This document shows, in pieces, positions 1 through 8,690 of a stretch of DNA of 64,000 nucleotides. Positions within the stretch are counted from its first letter, which is position 1; the number at the start of each line of letters is the position of its first letter. The notes under the pieces are model-generated. The model worked only from the letters and a program-made list of their open reading frames with translations. It searched no databases and was not told where the DNA came from. The DNA lies in assembly GCF_011046485.1 (NCBI RefSeq), contig NZ_CP049256.1, forward strand, positions 3,844,001 to 3,908,000, given 5' to 3'. The stretch comes from Microbacterium sp. 4R-513. Lineage in GTDB: Bacteria; Actinomycetota; Actinomycetes; Actinomycetales; Microbacteriaceae. The position numbers and the translations under genes are program-made.

Positions 1-3000
1 CTCGGTCCCGTCGAAGCGGCCGTTGCCGTTGCTGTCGATCCAGACGAGGTCGCCGAGTGTGAACCCGGGCATCAGGACATACGGCTCGTTCGAGAGCAGC
101 GGCTGGTTCGGGAACGTGGCCGAGTAGATCATCGCGCGGTTGGCGTATACGTTGTCGAGCTCGTCACTGGTCGAGACCATCGGGATGTTCGCACGCACGC
201 GGGTCGCCGTGCCGAGCCACTCGCTCGACACGAATCGCACGGCGGTCACGTCGCCGAAGTCGGCGATCTCTGCGGCTGTCAGCCATAGGCCGCCCGGCGT
301 CGCAGGATTGGCATTCGCGGCGTCCCGCGGGTCATGGTTGATCGTCGACGGGTCCGCCGTCGAGTAGTACCAGGTGCCTGGGACGGCGCCCGTGGCACCG
401 CGGACGTACGTCGGGGCTGCCAGCTGTCCGGTGAGTTGCGAGAGGCCCTCGTAGTCCGACGCATACTGCCCGCGTGCCGACCCGGCGGCGGGATTGCCAT
501 CGCCGTTCCACGGCAGCACGTCGATCAGGTCGGTGGGCTGGAAGGGGATCACGGTCGAGGTGTTCGCCCAGTCCAGCGACCAGGTATAGGGCTCCCCGCT
601 GGCCACGAACGGCTTGTCGACGCTCTTGACCAGGCCGAGCTGGCCGGACCCGGTGGCGGTCGTCGTCGCGTTCGCGGACGGGGAGTTCTCAGCGCTCGTC
701 GAAGTCGCCTGCACCTGGTTCACGTAGGTGTCGCCCGGCTGCGCCACCGTCTCGAGCGTCGCGCACAGCTGCAGCGCCGTCGCGCCCGTTCGGATCCAGT
801 AGTTGGCCGCCGTGGTCGTGATGTCTCCGAGCAGGAACGTCACCTTGCGGGTCGCGGCGTTGTAGGTGACCGTCACACCGGCGGGAAGCCGGCTCTTGGT
901 GCACGCCTCGTTGTAGATCAGTCCCGGCGGGACGGTGTCGACGAGCTGGAGGTTCTCCACCACGGCGCCGATCGGTGCGGCGTTGACGCCGACGCTGAGG
1001 TTCCAGATGGCATCCTGGCCGGGAAGGTAGGTCGACTGTCCGACAGACTTCGCCACGACGAGGAGGAGACCCTGGTACCGCAGCTCCTGCTGCATCGTCG
1101 CCCAGTTGTCACCCCGGGGGCCCGTCGACCAGCCACCGATGTTCGAGAGGCGGACGCCCGTCATCAGCGGCTCCCCGTCGTTCGGGCCGCCGTTGTACGA
1201 GCCGCGGGCCTTCAGGAACATCTTCAGGTCGAGCCGGAAGGAGGCGTGCTCGACGTGATCGGGTTCGACTGCGCGGATCCGGACCATGTTGACCTCGTCG
1301 CGCCACTCCGGGCCGAACTGCGCGGGGTCGGTGTGCCACGGGCCGGCATCCTCGCGGCATCCCGTGTTGTCAGCCACAAGCGACGTTCGATTCACGGGGT
1401 ACAGTCCGCCGACGGGTGCTCCGGCTTGGGTGTCGACGGCGTTCGTCCCGACGCCATACTCGATGACGTACTCGGATGGAGTGGCGCGTCCCTGCGTCGT
1501 GAACCATGCCGGGCCGTCTAGCTGAAACACAGAGACGTCGAACGTGTCGCAGACCATCGGATTGTCCACGGGGAAGCCGATGGCATCCGGCGCTCCTGGT
1601 GCTTGGACGCCGCGGGCCGTACCGGTGTTGCGGATGCCGTTCGTGTCCACTTCCAGCCCCGCCCATGACTGCACCCGTTGCCCTGAAGAGACCGTCGTGT
1701 TGTCGGCCCAGGCGTTCCCGGCGGCGTTGGTGAAGTACTTATAGCCCGTGATCGGCAGGTTCGCGGCGAGCTGCCGCGAGACGTCGAGGTAGACGATGCG
1801 GCCGTCGGCTGTCGTCTCGGGCCAGCTGCCGGAGTTGTTCAGCAGAACGCCCTGCGGGATGTCTTCACCGGCGTTCGGGCCGCCGTTGTACTGCCAGCGG
1901 GACTGCAGGGGAAGGTAGAGCCCGAGGGTGAACGGTCCCACTTCGACGTGTCCGGCGTTCACCGGGCGTACCCGCACCATGTTGACCTCGTCCCGCCAGT
2001 CGGCGCCGAAGGTCGCCTCGGGGTTCGTGGTCCACGGACCCGCATCGTTGCGGCACTGCCGCACGTCGGCCACGTTGGCGGAGTTGTCGAGTCCGTTTCC
2101 GACACCGGTCTGGGTGTCGACGGTGTTCGATCCGACCGCGTACTCGATGACGTAGTTGTTCAGGTCGAACGCGGGATTCATGGTCGCAGTCCGCGCCTGG
2201 AGGTGGGGGTTGGGGTCGGCGCCCGTGATTGGCGCCAGGGGGTTGCCGGAGACGCGCCACACCGACACGTCGAAGACGTCGCAGACCACCGGGTCGGTGA
2301 TGGCGATGCGGCTGGTGCTGGCCGAGGTCCACACGTGGGAGTTCACCACGTCGCCCAGCGAGAACTGGTTCCAGTCGGTGATTCCGCCGGCGATACCCTC
2401 GTACTGCTTGTTGCCCCGCAGGGTGCCGCAATCGCTGACCGTGCTACGGACGTTGAACGTGCGCGAAGCGACGTTGTCACCCGAAGCGACGGTGCCGTTC
2501 CAGCCGGGCTCGAAACCGGTGTTGTTGATGAGCCAGCCGCCCGCAGTCCACCCGTTGGTGTCGCGTGCTTCATTGCGGAAGGTCAGCGTGTCGTTGACGT
2601 TGGCGCGGCAGGGGTCGGGCACGGTCGGGGTTGGGATGAAGAACGTCGCCGCCCACGTGTTGGTCTTGGTGTTGTTGCCGTTCGCATTCGGCGTGAAGCT
2701 CATATCCCAGCCGTCGGTAGGCTGCACCCCGGTCTCACACGTCGGCGTGCCGGTGTTGAAGTTGCCGCCGGCGCCAACGCAGTTGAGGAGAACCGCGTTC
2801 GGATACTGAACCAGAACGTCCTTGAACGCGATGTTGTCGACGTTGCTGCTGAGGAGGTTGCCGTTGGACTCGTTGACGGCGAAGTTGTATTGGATGGTGA
2901 ACCCGGGGACGGCCGGCGTCGCAGGGTTGTTGTCCAGCGAGCCATCCACGAATGTCGGCGGAAGAGGCGTGGTCTTGGCCAGATCCCAGCGCGGCTCGGT

Positions 3001-4629
3001 GAGGTTGAACTGGCTCACCACGATGTTGTCCCCGGTGGCGGTCGCGCCGTCCCAGCCCGGCTCGTACCCTGGTGCGACACCTCCGGGAGGATTGTTCAGC
3101 TGACCGCCGACCATGTGCCAGCCGTCGGTGTCCTCGATGTTGTTCTGCCACGACACGATGCCCGCAGGCGGTGCCATCCCCGGTTGCCAGTTCGGGTTCA
3201 CCGAAAGGTACGCGTCCGTCGTGGGTACGAAGATGGCCACCAGAATGCGAACGCTGTCGTACGGCGAGTTCTGGGGTTTGGAGGCAGTGATGTCCCAGCC
3301 GTCTGCACCGGCGGGCTGGTTGATCGGACAGTTGACGGTCCAGTCGCTCGCAAGGGTGTTGTTGTCCTGGCGGCGAGCAACACAGGTGTGGATGATGGCG
3401 TTGGGGAACTTGGTCAGCCGGTCCACGAACGCGACCGGCCACTCCAAATCCGAACCACCGGCTCCGCGAAGGTTGTTGAGATCGACCCAGTACTGGACGT
3501 TGAACCCCGGGGTGACCACTCCGTTGATGGTGCGTGAGGACCGGGTCGCACCTGACTGCAGGAATTTCCTCGCGTCCCACTCGGCGGTGCCGGTCACCTC
3601 GATAGTGGGACCCGAAACGGTGCTCGACGGCGACGCGTCGTCCTGACCGGCGTAGGCGCTCGCCGTGACGGCTGCGAAGCCGGGTATGGGGGTGTTGTCG
3701 GCGAAGCGGTAGGCCAGCTGCACGGTGCCAACGTTGGACGACATCGGGCCGAGGTTGCAGATCACTGTGATCGACCCGTTCGCGTTCGTCGTCGCCGATG
3801 ACGGCGGATTGGCACCGTTCGCGGCGGCGAGGCATCCCGCCGGCAGTCCGTTGGCGCCGGGTCCTGCGAGCTGGATCTTCGAGTCGGCGACGTCGCTCGG
3901 ATCGTTCGGGTTCGGTACCGGGTTGATAGTCATCTCGATAACCACGTTGGGCACGCTCACCCCGGTGGGCAGGCCCGTCAGCGAGACCGAGTAGTTCTGC
4001 AGCACCGTGTCGCTGACGCGCACGATGCAATTGTCGGGGCCGGTATCGCGACCCGGTCCGGGCGTCGCATCCCACGGCGGCGTGCCGGTGGTCGCGTATC
4101 CCTGGCACGAGTTCGCGATCAGCAGCCGCTCTACCTGCAGTGTTGAGAGCGGCTGTAGGCCGGCATCCAGCGCCGTCACCTGCGTCGCGCCGGCGATGAC
4201 GAACGGGGCGGTGACGCCGCGCTCGGGGTTACCGACCGTCGGAACCTCGGAGCGCCGGAAGTCGTTCTGGCCGACGGCGACATCGGGGAAGCGGAAGGCA
4301 CCGGGTGCGACCGCTCGAACGAAATAGTTCCCGTCCGCCGCGCTGGCGAAGCTGTAGCTGCCGTTCGCCGCGGACGTCGTCGTAGCCACCACGGTCCCCG
4401 TCGTCGACGACACCAGCTGCATCGTCACCCCGGACTTGAGGGCCTCGTCGGGCGTGCGCGTGCCATCGCGATTGACGTCCGCCCACACGATGCCGTTGAC
4501 GAGGCTTCCCGGGCCGGCGAATGCAGCTTGAGGAGCCACCGCAAGCGCCGCCAGAAGACTGACAATTGTTGCAATTCCGCCAAAGAGGCGCGATCGCGAA
4601 TTCGTCGACGTTCTCTTTTTCGCACCCAT
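1..4629 (-). CDS. Secreted SdrD-B/DUF11 repeat surface protein (3' end outside window)
   Basis: An open frame runs from ATG at 4629 to the left edge (1543 codons) without a stop. The N-terminus MGAKKRTSTNSRSRLFGG is basic and is followed by a hydrophobic stretch ending AFA, so it reads as a Sec signal peptide cut near residue 38. A SdrD-B-like (Cna-B fold) module follows at about 45-105 (GIVWADVNRDGTRTPDE). Related modules begin near 346 (WDARKF) and 548 (WDLAKTT). Two homologous units lie at about 781-936 and 1027-1168; both contain DWRDEVNMVR and YNGGPN. Two DUF11-like modules (about 1190-1525, AKSV and VKSV) come next, and a second SdrD-B module starts near 1526 (GDLVWIDSNGNG). Such proteins are usually cell-wall-linked or exported; any LPXTG anchor would lie beyond the window. 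Ligand and function are unknown. It is divergent from the RTX protein gene. Confidence 0.85.
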   Translation of the reverse strand, partial: MGAKKRTSTNSRSRLFGGIATIVSLLAALAVAPQAAFAGPGSLVNGIVWADVNRDGTRTPDEALKSGVTMQLVSSTTGTVVATTTSAANGSYSFASAADGNYFVRAVAPGAFRFPDVAVGQNDFRRSEVPTVGNPERGVTAPFVIAGATQVTALDAGLQPLSTLQVERLLIANSCQGYATTGTPPWDATPGPGRDTGPDNCIVRVSDTVLQNYSVSLTGLPTGVSVPNVVIEMTINPVPNPNDPSDVADSKIQLAGPGANGLPAGCLAAANGANPPSSATTNANGSITVICNLGPMSSNVGTVQLAYRFADNTPIPGFAAVTASAYAGQDDASPSSTVSGPTIEVTGTAEWDARKFLQSGATRSSRTINGVVTPGFNVQYWVDLNNLRGAGGSDLEWPVAFVDRLTKFPNAIIHTCVARRQDNNTLASDWTVNCPINQPAGADGWDITASKPQNSPYDSVRILVAIFVPTTDAYLSVNPNWQPGMAPPAGIVSWQNNIEDTDGWHMVGGQLNNPPGGVAPGYEPGWDGATATGDNIVVSQFNLTEPRWDLAKTTPLPPTFVDGSLDNNPATPAVPGFTIQYNFAVNESNGNLLSSNVDNIAFKDVLVQYPNAVLLNCVGAGGNFNTGTPTCETGVQPTDGWDMSFTPNANGNNTKTNTWAATFFIPTPTVPDPCRANVNDTLTFRNEARDTNGWTAGGWLINNTGFEPGWNGTVASGDNVASRTFNVRSTVSDCGTLRGNKQYEGIAGGITDWNQFSLGDVVNSHVWTSASTSRIAITDPVVCDVFDVSVWRVSGNPLAPITGADPNPHLQARTATMNPAFDLNNYVIEYAVGSNTVDTQTGVGNGLDNSANVADVRQCRNDAGPWTTNPEATFGADWRDEVNMVRVRPVNAGHVEVGPFTLGLYLPLQSRWQYNGGPNAGEDIPQGVLLNNSGSWPETTADGRIVYLDVSRQLAANLPITGYKYFTNAAGNAWADNTTVSSGQRVQSWAGLEVDTNGIRNTGTARGVQAPGAPDAIGFPVDNPMVCDTFDVSVFQLDGPAWFTTQGRATPSEYVIEYGVGTNAVDTQAGAPVGGLYPVNRTSLVADNTGCREDAGPWHTDPAQFGPEWRDEVNMVRIRAVEPDHVEHASFRLDLKMFLKARGSYNGGPNDGEPLMTGVRLSNIGGWSTGPRGDNWATMQQELRYQGLLLVVAKSVGQSTYLPGQDAIWNLSVGVNAAPIGAVVENLQLVDTVPPGLIYNEACTKSRLPAGVTVTYNAATRKVTFLLGDITTTAANYWIRTGATALQLCATLETVAQPGDTYVNQVQATSTSAENSPSANATTTATGSGQLGLVKSVDKPFVASGEPYTWSLDWANTSTVIPFQPTDLIDVLPWNGDGNPAAGSARGQYASDYEGLSQLTGQLAAPTYVRGATGAVPGTWYYSTADPSTINHDPRDAANANPATPGGLWLTAAEIADFGDVTAVRFVSSEWLGTATRVRANIPMVSTSDELDNVYANRAMIYSATFPNQPLLSNEPYVLMPGFTLGDLVWIDSNGNGRFDGTE

Positions 4630-4875
4630 GTAAAACCCCGCTTCCCCCGGGAGTCGAGCAGGTTCTCCCGCGCCCGGCAAGTGTTACCTAGGCTCACCGG
4701 CGTCTCGTCACCCTTTCCGGGTGACGATAAACAATCGGTGCGGTTTGTCCCCCAAACGGCGGATACCCAGGCAATTGAGCCAGGTGTACTTTGACCGCGT
4801 TCCGATGCAAAGAATCGGCGGATCCCGACGGTTGGACAGCCGCGCCTCAGTAAGTCCGATTGAAAGGTCCAGGGC
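4630..4875. promoter_or_regulatory. Divergent promoter region between two secreted-protein genes
   Basis: This 246-bp spacer must hold promoters for both divergent genes. It contains a perfect inverted repeat, CGTCACCC-TTTCC-GGGTGACG (4706-4726), which could be an operator or an RNA hairpin. The minus-strand leader after it is rich in short G and A runs (GGGAGAACC, GGGGGAAGCGGGG) and may be structured, but it does not match any riboswitch I can confirm. Ribosome sites are plausible on both sides: GAAAGG about 9 bases before the ATG at 4876, and AGCGGGG before the ATG at 4629. Confidence 0.45.
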
Positions 4876-6735
4876 ATGTTTCGCTTTACCCAACCTCGCC
4901 GACTCACCAGCGTGAGTGGGGGCAGTGAACCACCGTCCGGGGAGCGAGCGCGAACGCGCGGCGTCCGGTCCTGGGCAACGATCGCCGGCACCGCGGGAGT
5001 GACCACGGCTCTGATGCTGGCCGGCGCGCCGGCCGCTCACGCGGCACCACCGTCCAACGACAACATCGCGAACGCCGTCTCGGTGTCCCTGCCGTTCTCC
5101 GTGACGGGGTCCAATGTCGACGCGACCACCGAGAACCCTGACGGATTCGTCGCTTACGTGTGCAACGGCGAGGTCTACTCGACCCTCACTGACGTGTGGT
5201 ACAAGCTCACGGTCGGCACGTCGCAGAACGTCGAGTTGTCAACCGAGGGTTCGGACTTCGACACGGTGCTCGGGGTGTACACCTCCTACACCGGCACTCA
5301 ATCACCGCAGGTCGCGTGTGACAACGATCAGCCCGACGGGCAGACCTGGTCATCCGTCTCCTTCGCAGCAACTGCCGGAACCACGTACTACATCGCGGTC
5401 GGCGGATCGGCAGTGACGTCCACCCCCGACGCCGGCAGTTACGTGCTGACCGGGTCCGGTGACGGGCCTACGGGTGCTGATCTGGGGCTGTCGGTCACGG
5501 ACTCCACCGATCCCGCGACGGTGGGATCGCCGTACACCTACACCGCGACCGTCGCCAACGCCAGCGGTGAGGCGGCATCGGGTGTGTCGTCGACGACCTT
5601 CTTCTCCGGCCCTGTGACGGTGAATACGGCGTCGTCATCCCAGGGGTCGTGCACGGTCAGCGCGGGCACGGTCACGTGCGCATTGGGAACGGTGCCTGGC
5701 TCAGGCGCCGCGACGGTGACGATCGGCGTGACCCCGACGGCCCCCGGGACGGTGACCGCGTCATCCAAGGTATCGGCGACCACCGCCGACCCCAACCAGG
5801 CGAACAACAGCGACACCGAATCCACCACAGTCAACGCCCCTCCGGGTGCTGATCTCGGAGTGTCCGTCGCGGAGTCGGTCGACCCTGTGGCATTGGGGTC
5901 TTCGTTCACGTACACGGCGACGGTGACCAACGCGACGGCGACAACGTCGAACGGAGCGTCGGTGCAGACCGTTGTCACCGGCCCGGGAACGGTGGACAGT
6001 GCGTCGTCGTCACAGGGTTCCTGCGCCGTGAGCGCGGGAACGGTCACGTGTGCGCTGGGGACGGTAGCGGCCTCGGGGAGTGCGACGGTGACGATCGGGG
6101 TGACCCCGTCCGGAGTCGGGACGGTGACCGCGGCCTCCACCGTGTCGGCCACCACCCCCGACCCCAACCCGGGCAACAACGCCGACACCGAGTCGACCAC
6201 CGTGAACAACAGCCTCGGCTGCACGATCATCGGCACACCTGGGAACGACACCCTGAACGGCACCAACGGCGCGGACGTGATCTGCGGTCTCGGCGGCAGC
6301 GACACGATCAACGGCGGCAACGGCAACGACACCCTGTACGGCGGGACTGGCAACGACACCATCGACGGCGGCAATAGCGACGACGTGCTGCACGGCGGCG
6401 ACGGCGACGACATCCTCGGCGGCGGCAATGGATCCGACGTTCTCTATGGCGAGGCCGGTAACGACACCAACTACGGAGAGACCTTCCTCGGCTCGCTGCT
6501 GTACCTGTTCGACAACGGCGACGACACCATCTATGGCGGTTCGGGCAATGATGATCTGGACGGGCAGAAGGGCAACGACATCCTGGTCGACACCGAAGGC
6601 ACCGACGTCATGACCGGCGGAGCCGGGAACGACTCCGTCAACGTGCAAGACGGCGCTGGCGGGGACACCGCCAACGGCGGCCTCGGCTCAGACACGTGCG
6701 CCATCGACGCCGGAGACACCAGCAGCAGCTGCTGA
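4876..6735 (+). CDS. Secreted DUF11 protein with RTX-type calcium-binding repeats
   Basis: This 619-aa protein has an N-terminal basic stretch, a hydrophobic segment (TALMLAGAPAAHA) and an AHA-A cleavage site near residue 56, so it is probably Sec-exported. Residues about 57-195 form a beta-rich PPC-like domain. Two DUF11 modules follow at 200-323 and 324-446. From about 455 there are glycine/aspartate nonapeptides of the RTX/hemolysin calcium-binding type (GGNGNDTLYGGTGNDTIDGG). The C-terminus ends in Cys, with another Cys in DTCAID, so a terminal disulfide is possible. RTX proteins in Gram-negative bacteria use type I secretion; here the signal peptide points to Sec export and folding in external calcium. 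The start is chosen by the GAAAGG ribosome site. Function is unknown; it is likely a surface or matrix protein co-regulated with its divergent neighbour. Confidence 0.85.
   Translation: MFRFTQPRRLTSVSGGSEPPSGERARTRGVRSWATIAGTAGVTTALMLAGAPAAHAAPPSNDNIANAVSVSLPFSVTGSNVDATTENPDGFVAYVCNGEVYSTLTDVWYKLTVGTSQNVELSTEGSDFDTVLGVYTSYTGTQSPQVACDNDQPDGQTWSSVSFAATAGTTYYIAVGGSAVTSTPDAGSYVLTGSGDGPTGADLGLSVTDSTDPATVGSPYTYTATVANASGEAASGVSSTTFFSGPVTVNTASSSQGSCTVSAGTVTCALGTVPGSGAATVTIGVTPTAPGTVTASSKVSATTADPNQANNSDTESTTVNAPPGADLGVSVAESVDPVALGSSFTYTATVTNATATTSNGASVQTVVTGPGTVDSASSSQGSCAVSAGTVTCALGTVAASGSATVTIGVTPSGVGTVTAASTVSATTPDPNPGNNADTESTTVNNSLGCTIIGTPGNDTLNGTNGADVICGLGGSDTINGGNGNDTLYGGTGNDTIDGGNSDDVLHGGDGDDILGGGNGSDVLYGEAGNDTNYGETFLGSLLYLFDNGDDTIYGGSGNDDLDGQKGNDILVDTEGTDVMTGGAGNDSVNVQDGAGGDTANGGLGSDTCAIDAGDTSSSC
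5473..6213 (+). repeat. Tandem DUF11 module duplication
   Basis: Two consecutive modules of about 124 codons (5473-5844 and 5845-6213) share wording such as GADLG at the start, SSSQGSC in the middle and DTESTTVN at the end. They are also similar at DNA level, which suggests a fairly recent internal duplication. Confidence 0.8.
6232..6690 (+). repeat. RTX nonapeptide repeat array
   Basis: About ten degenerate GGxGxDxxx units are encoded here. They are interrupted near 6475-6520 by a loop reading GETFLGSLLYLFDNG. The repeats would form a calcium-bound parallel beta roll. Confidence 0.8.
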
Positions 6736-6748
6736 CGCTGTCAACGTA

Positions 6749-6776
6749 GGGGGTGCCGGCTACGGCTGGCACCCCC
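6749..6776 (+). terminator. GC-rich hairpin after the RTX gene
   Basis: Inverted arms GGGGGTGCC (6749-6757) and GGCACCCCC (6768-6776) lie 13 bases after the stop codon. No U-tract follows, so termination strength is uncertain. Confidence 0.6.
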
Positions 6777-6899
6777 CACAGTGTCGCTGCGTCCTTCTGG
6801 GTCCAACGCTGATGCTGCGACTACGGACGCCTTGACACGGCACGCACCCCGACGCCGGCTTCCGGGTTGCCGTACTCAACCTGCTGACGCCGAGATCCT

Positions 6900-7571
6900 T
6901 CACGCTTTCGGCGGGGTTGGGCGTCCGAGTGGGGTCTCGTCGAGATGCGCCCGGAGTTCCGGGAGGGATTCGAACACTGCGACCGCGCCGGCATCCTTCA
7001 ACTCGGCGTCGGAGAACCCGCCGGTACGGATTCCGACGGTGGGAACGTCCACCTTCTCCGCAGCGATGACGTCCCACACGGAATCGCCGATCATCACCGC
7101 GGACGCACCCGACACGCGGGCCAACGCCGTCTCCACCAGATCGGGTTGGGGTTTGCTTGCCTCCACATCGTCGGAGGTGGTCCAGGCATCCGCGAGGCCC
7201 CGGCCGTCAATCAGATCGAGAAACCGTTCCACGTGCTCCTTCTTGCCCGAGCTGGCCAGCACGAGGCGGAACCCGCGCCGCTTGACCTCGACCAGAAGAT
7301 CCTTTGCGCCCTCGAGCGGCTGGACTTCGTCGATCATCAGGTCGAACTCTTCTGTCCAGGCATCCCGCAACTCGTCCCCGTGCGCATCCTCCACGGCATC
7401 TCCCGCAATCTCCGGTACGAGTTGGTCGCCCCCCATTCCGATGGCCCGATGGATGCGCCAGATGGGCGGAGTGATCTCAAAGCGCCTGAATGCCCGATAC
7501 CAGGCGAGCGCGTGCTGATAGTTGGTGTCGACCAGAGTGCCGTCGACGTCGAAGATCGCTGTGTCTGCCAT
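6900..7571 (-). CDS. HAD-superfamily phosphatase (phosphoglycolate phosphatase-like)
   Basis: This 223-aa cytoplasmic protein shows the four HAD motifs: D8-x-D10-G-T (nucleophile and acid), Ser107/108 in ASSGKK, Lys140 in SKPQPD, and the acidic motif IGDSVWD with D163. The alpha-helical stretch at about residues 15-85 is a C1-type cap, as in phosphoglycolate phosphatase and beta-phosphoglucomutase relatives. It should hydrolyse a small phosphorylated metabolite through a phospho-aspartate intermediate. The substrate cannot be read from the sequence. It stands alone, pointing toward the RTX gene, with no obvious operon partner. Confidence 0.85.
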   Translation of the reverse strand: MADTAIFDVDGTLVDTNYQHALAWYRAFRRFEITPPIWRIHRAIGMGGDQLVPEIAGDAVEDAHGDELRDAWTEEFDLMIDEVQPLEGAKDLLVEVKRRGFRLVLASSGKKEHVERFLDLIDGRGLADAWTTSDDVEASKPQPDLVETALARVSGASAVMIGDSVWDVIAAEKVDVPTVGIRTGGFSDAELKDAGAVAVFESLPELRAHLDETPLGRPTPPKA

Positions 7572-7796
7572 GCCCCACTGTGGCTCCGCAGTGCACCATC
7601 CTGCTATCGGCTTGCGACGACGCTTGATCTCTGCCAGCAGCTCGGGGCTCCCCCGGTACGCCGAGGACGACTTCGGTCAGCCAGGTTGAAGGGGTGGCGG
7701 AGGATGGGGCCCGGCGGTGGAATCACGACATCCATTTCCATTCAGTCGCACGCTGAGCGGACCCCGAGCGACGGTTGGAACGCGATATCTGGGTTG
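7572..7796. other. Short intergenic region, no feature seen
   Basis: This stretch separates two minus-strand genes. I see no convincing reading frame, RNA gene or terminator. It probably holds the promoter of the HAD gene. Confidence 0.4.
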
Positions 7797-8375
7797 TCAG
7801 TGGAGCGTTGGCCGGTAGACGAGCTCTTGCGTGTGTCCGTCGAGCGTTCGGCTCTCGAGCAGTTCCAGGTCGAAGTCAGCTGCACCCTCCAGGACTCGGC
7901 TTGTCCCGGTTCGTCCAGAGATGACCGGGAACACGGTGATCTGCAGCCGGTCGACCAGACCGGCAGACATGAGAGCCCGGTTCAGCGACAGGCTGGCTTG
8001 GGATCGCAACGGTATGTCTGATTCGTCTTTGAGCCGGCGAACGATGTCCACAGCGTCACCACGGGCGAATGTGGCATCCGGCCAGCCGAGGTCATCCTGC
8101 AGGGTCGATGACACAACCGTGGCCGGCATCCCCGTCAACCGGACGTTCCATTCGTCGAGGGAGTTCGGGTCGGTTCCCGACAACATGATCTGGGCGACTT
8201 CGCGGAACGTGGTGGCTCCGTAGACCATGCGCTGCCTGGTCGAAAACAGCGCGGCGCGGTGCTCGAGGAGCTCCGGGCCCTGCTTGCTCCAGTACCCACC
8301 CCAGTCGCCCTGCTCTGTGTAGGAACCGTATCCATCGACGGTTGAGAAGACGTCCCAGGTGTACTCAGCCGTCAT
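7797..8375 (-). CDS. RibD C-terminal/dihydrofolate reductase-like protein
   Basis: This 192-aa protein resembles the stand-alone RibD-C (DHFR-fold) reductases of actinobacteria. It has the opening strand with STVDGYG, the MVYGATTFREV segment after the first helix, and the late TVFPVISGRTG segment. Family members bind NADPH and are usually annotated as deaminase-reductases, although most have no proven substrate. The canonical dihydrofolate reductase active-site pattern is not clear, so folate activity is not implied. It is monocistronic as far as can be seen. Confidence 0.75.
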   Translation of the reverse strand: MTAEYTWDVFSTVDGYGSYTEQGDWGGYWSKQGPELLEHRAALFSTRQRMVYGATTFREVAQIMLSGTDPNSLDEWNVRLTGMPATVVSSTLQDDLGWPDATFARGDAVDIVRRLKDESDIPLRSQASLSLNRALMSAGLVDRLQITVFPVISGRTGTSRVLEGAADFDLELLESRTLDGHTQELVYRPTLH

Positions 8376-8690
8376 TTCAACCCCACTCGTAAGGGACCGG
8401 CGACTCCCAGATGAGGTGAGATTCGCAGACCAGCATCCTCCACCCCAGGCGACTGCGCAGCAAGCGCGATCTCAAATATGCGCCATCGCCGACAGCACGT
8501 CGGCTGCCGGTCGGTCGAGACCTCGCCCGCTGGTTGGAGTCCGTCGGTCTTGACCCCGCCGCACACTGGTCGTAGGTTGACGCTGTCCGCGCCGGCGGAC
8601 TCATACCGGCCCTCGCTCTGTACACAGCCCCCGATATCACCGAGATCGATCGCGACTGCCCGGTCCGGGTGCGCGAATTGCGGAGTCCCG
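8376..8690. promoter_or_regulatory. Upstream region of the giant-gene pair
   Basis: This 315-bp region separates the divergent RibD-C gene from the first giant gene. It contains TTGACG at about 8577-8582 and a small palindrome, GTCCGC-GCCG-GCGGAC (8585-8600), which are possible promoter/operator elements. The downstream reading frame is open through part of it, but the ribosome site and the family-like start favour ATG at 8691. Confidence 0.35.

Noticed and set aside
4630..4700. Possible riboswitch in the leader of the surface protein gene
   Set aside because: The G/A-rich stretches recall parts of known riboswitches, but I could not align them to a complete consensus.
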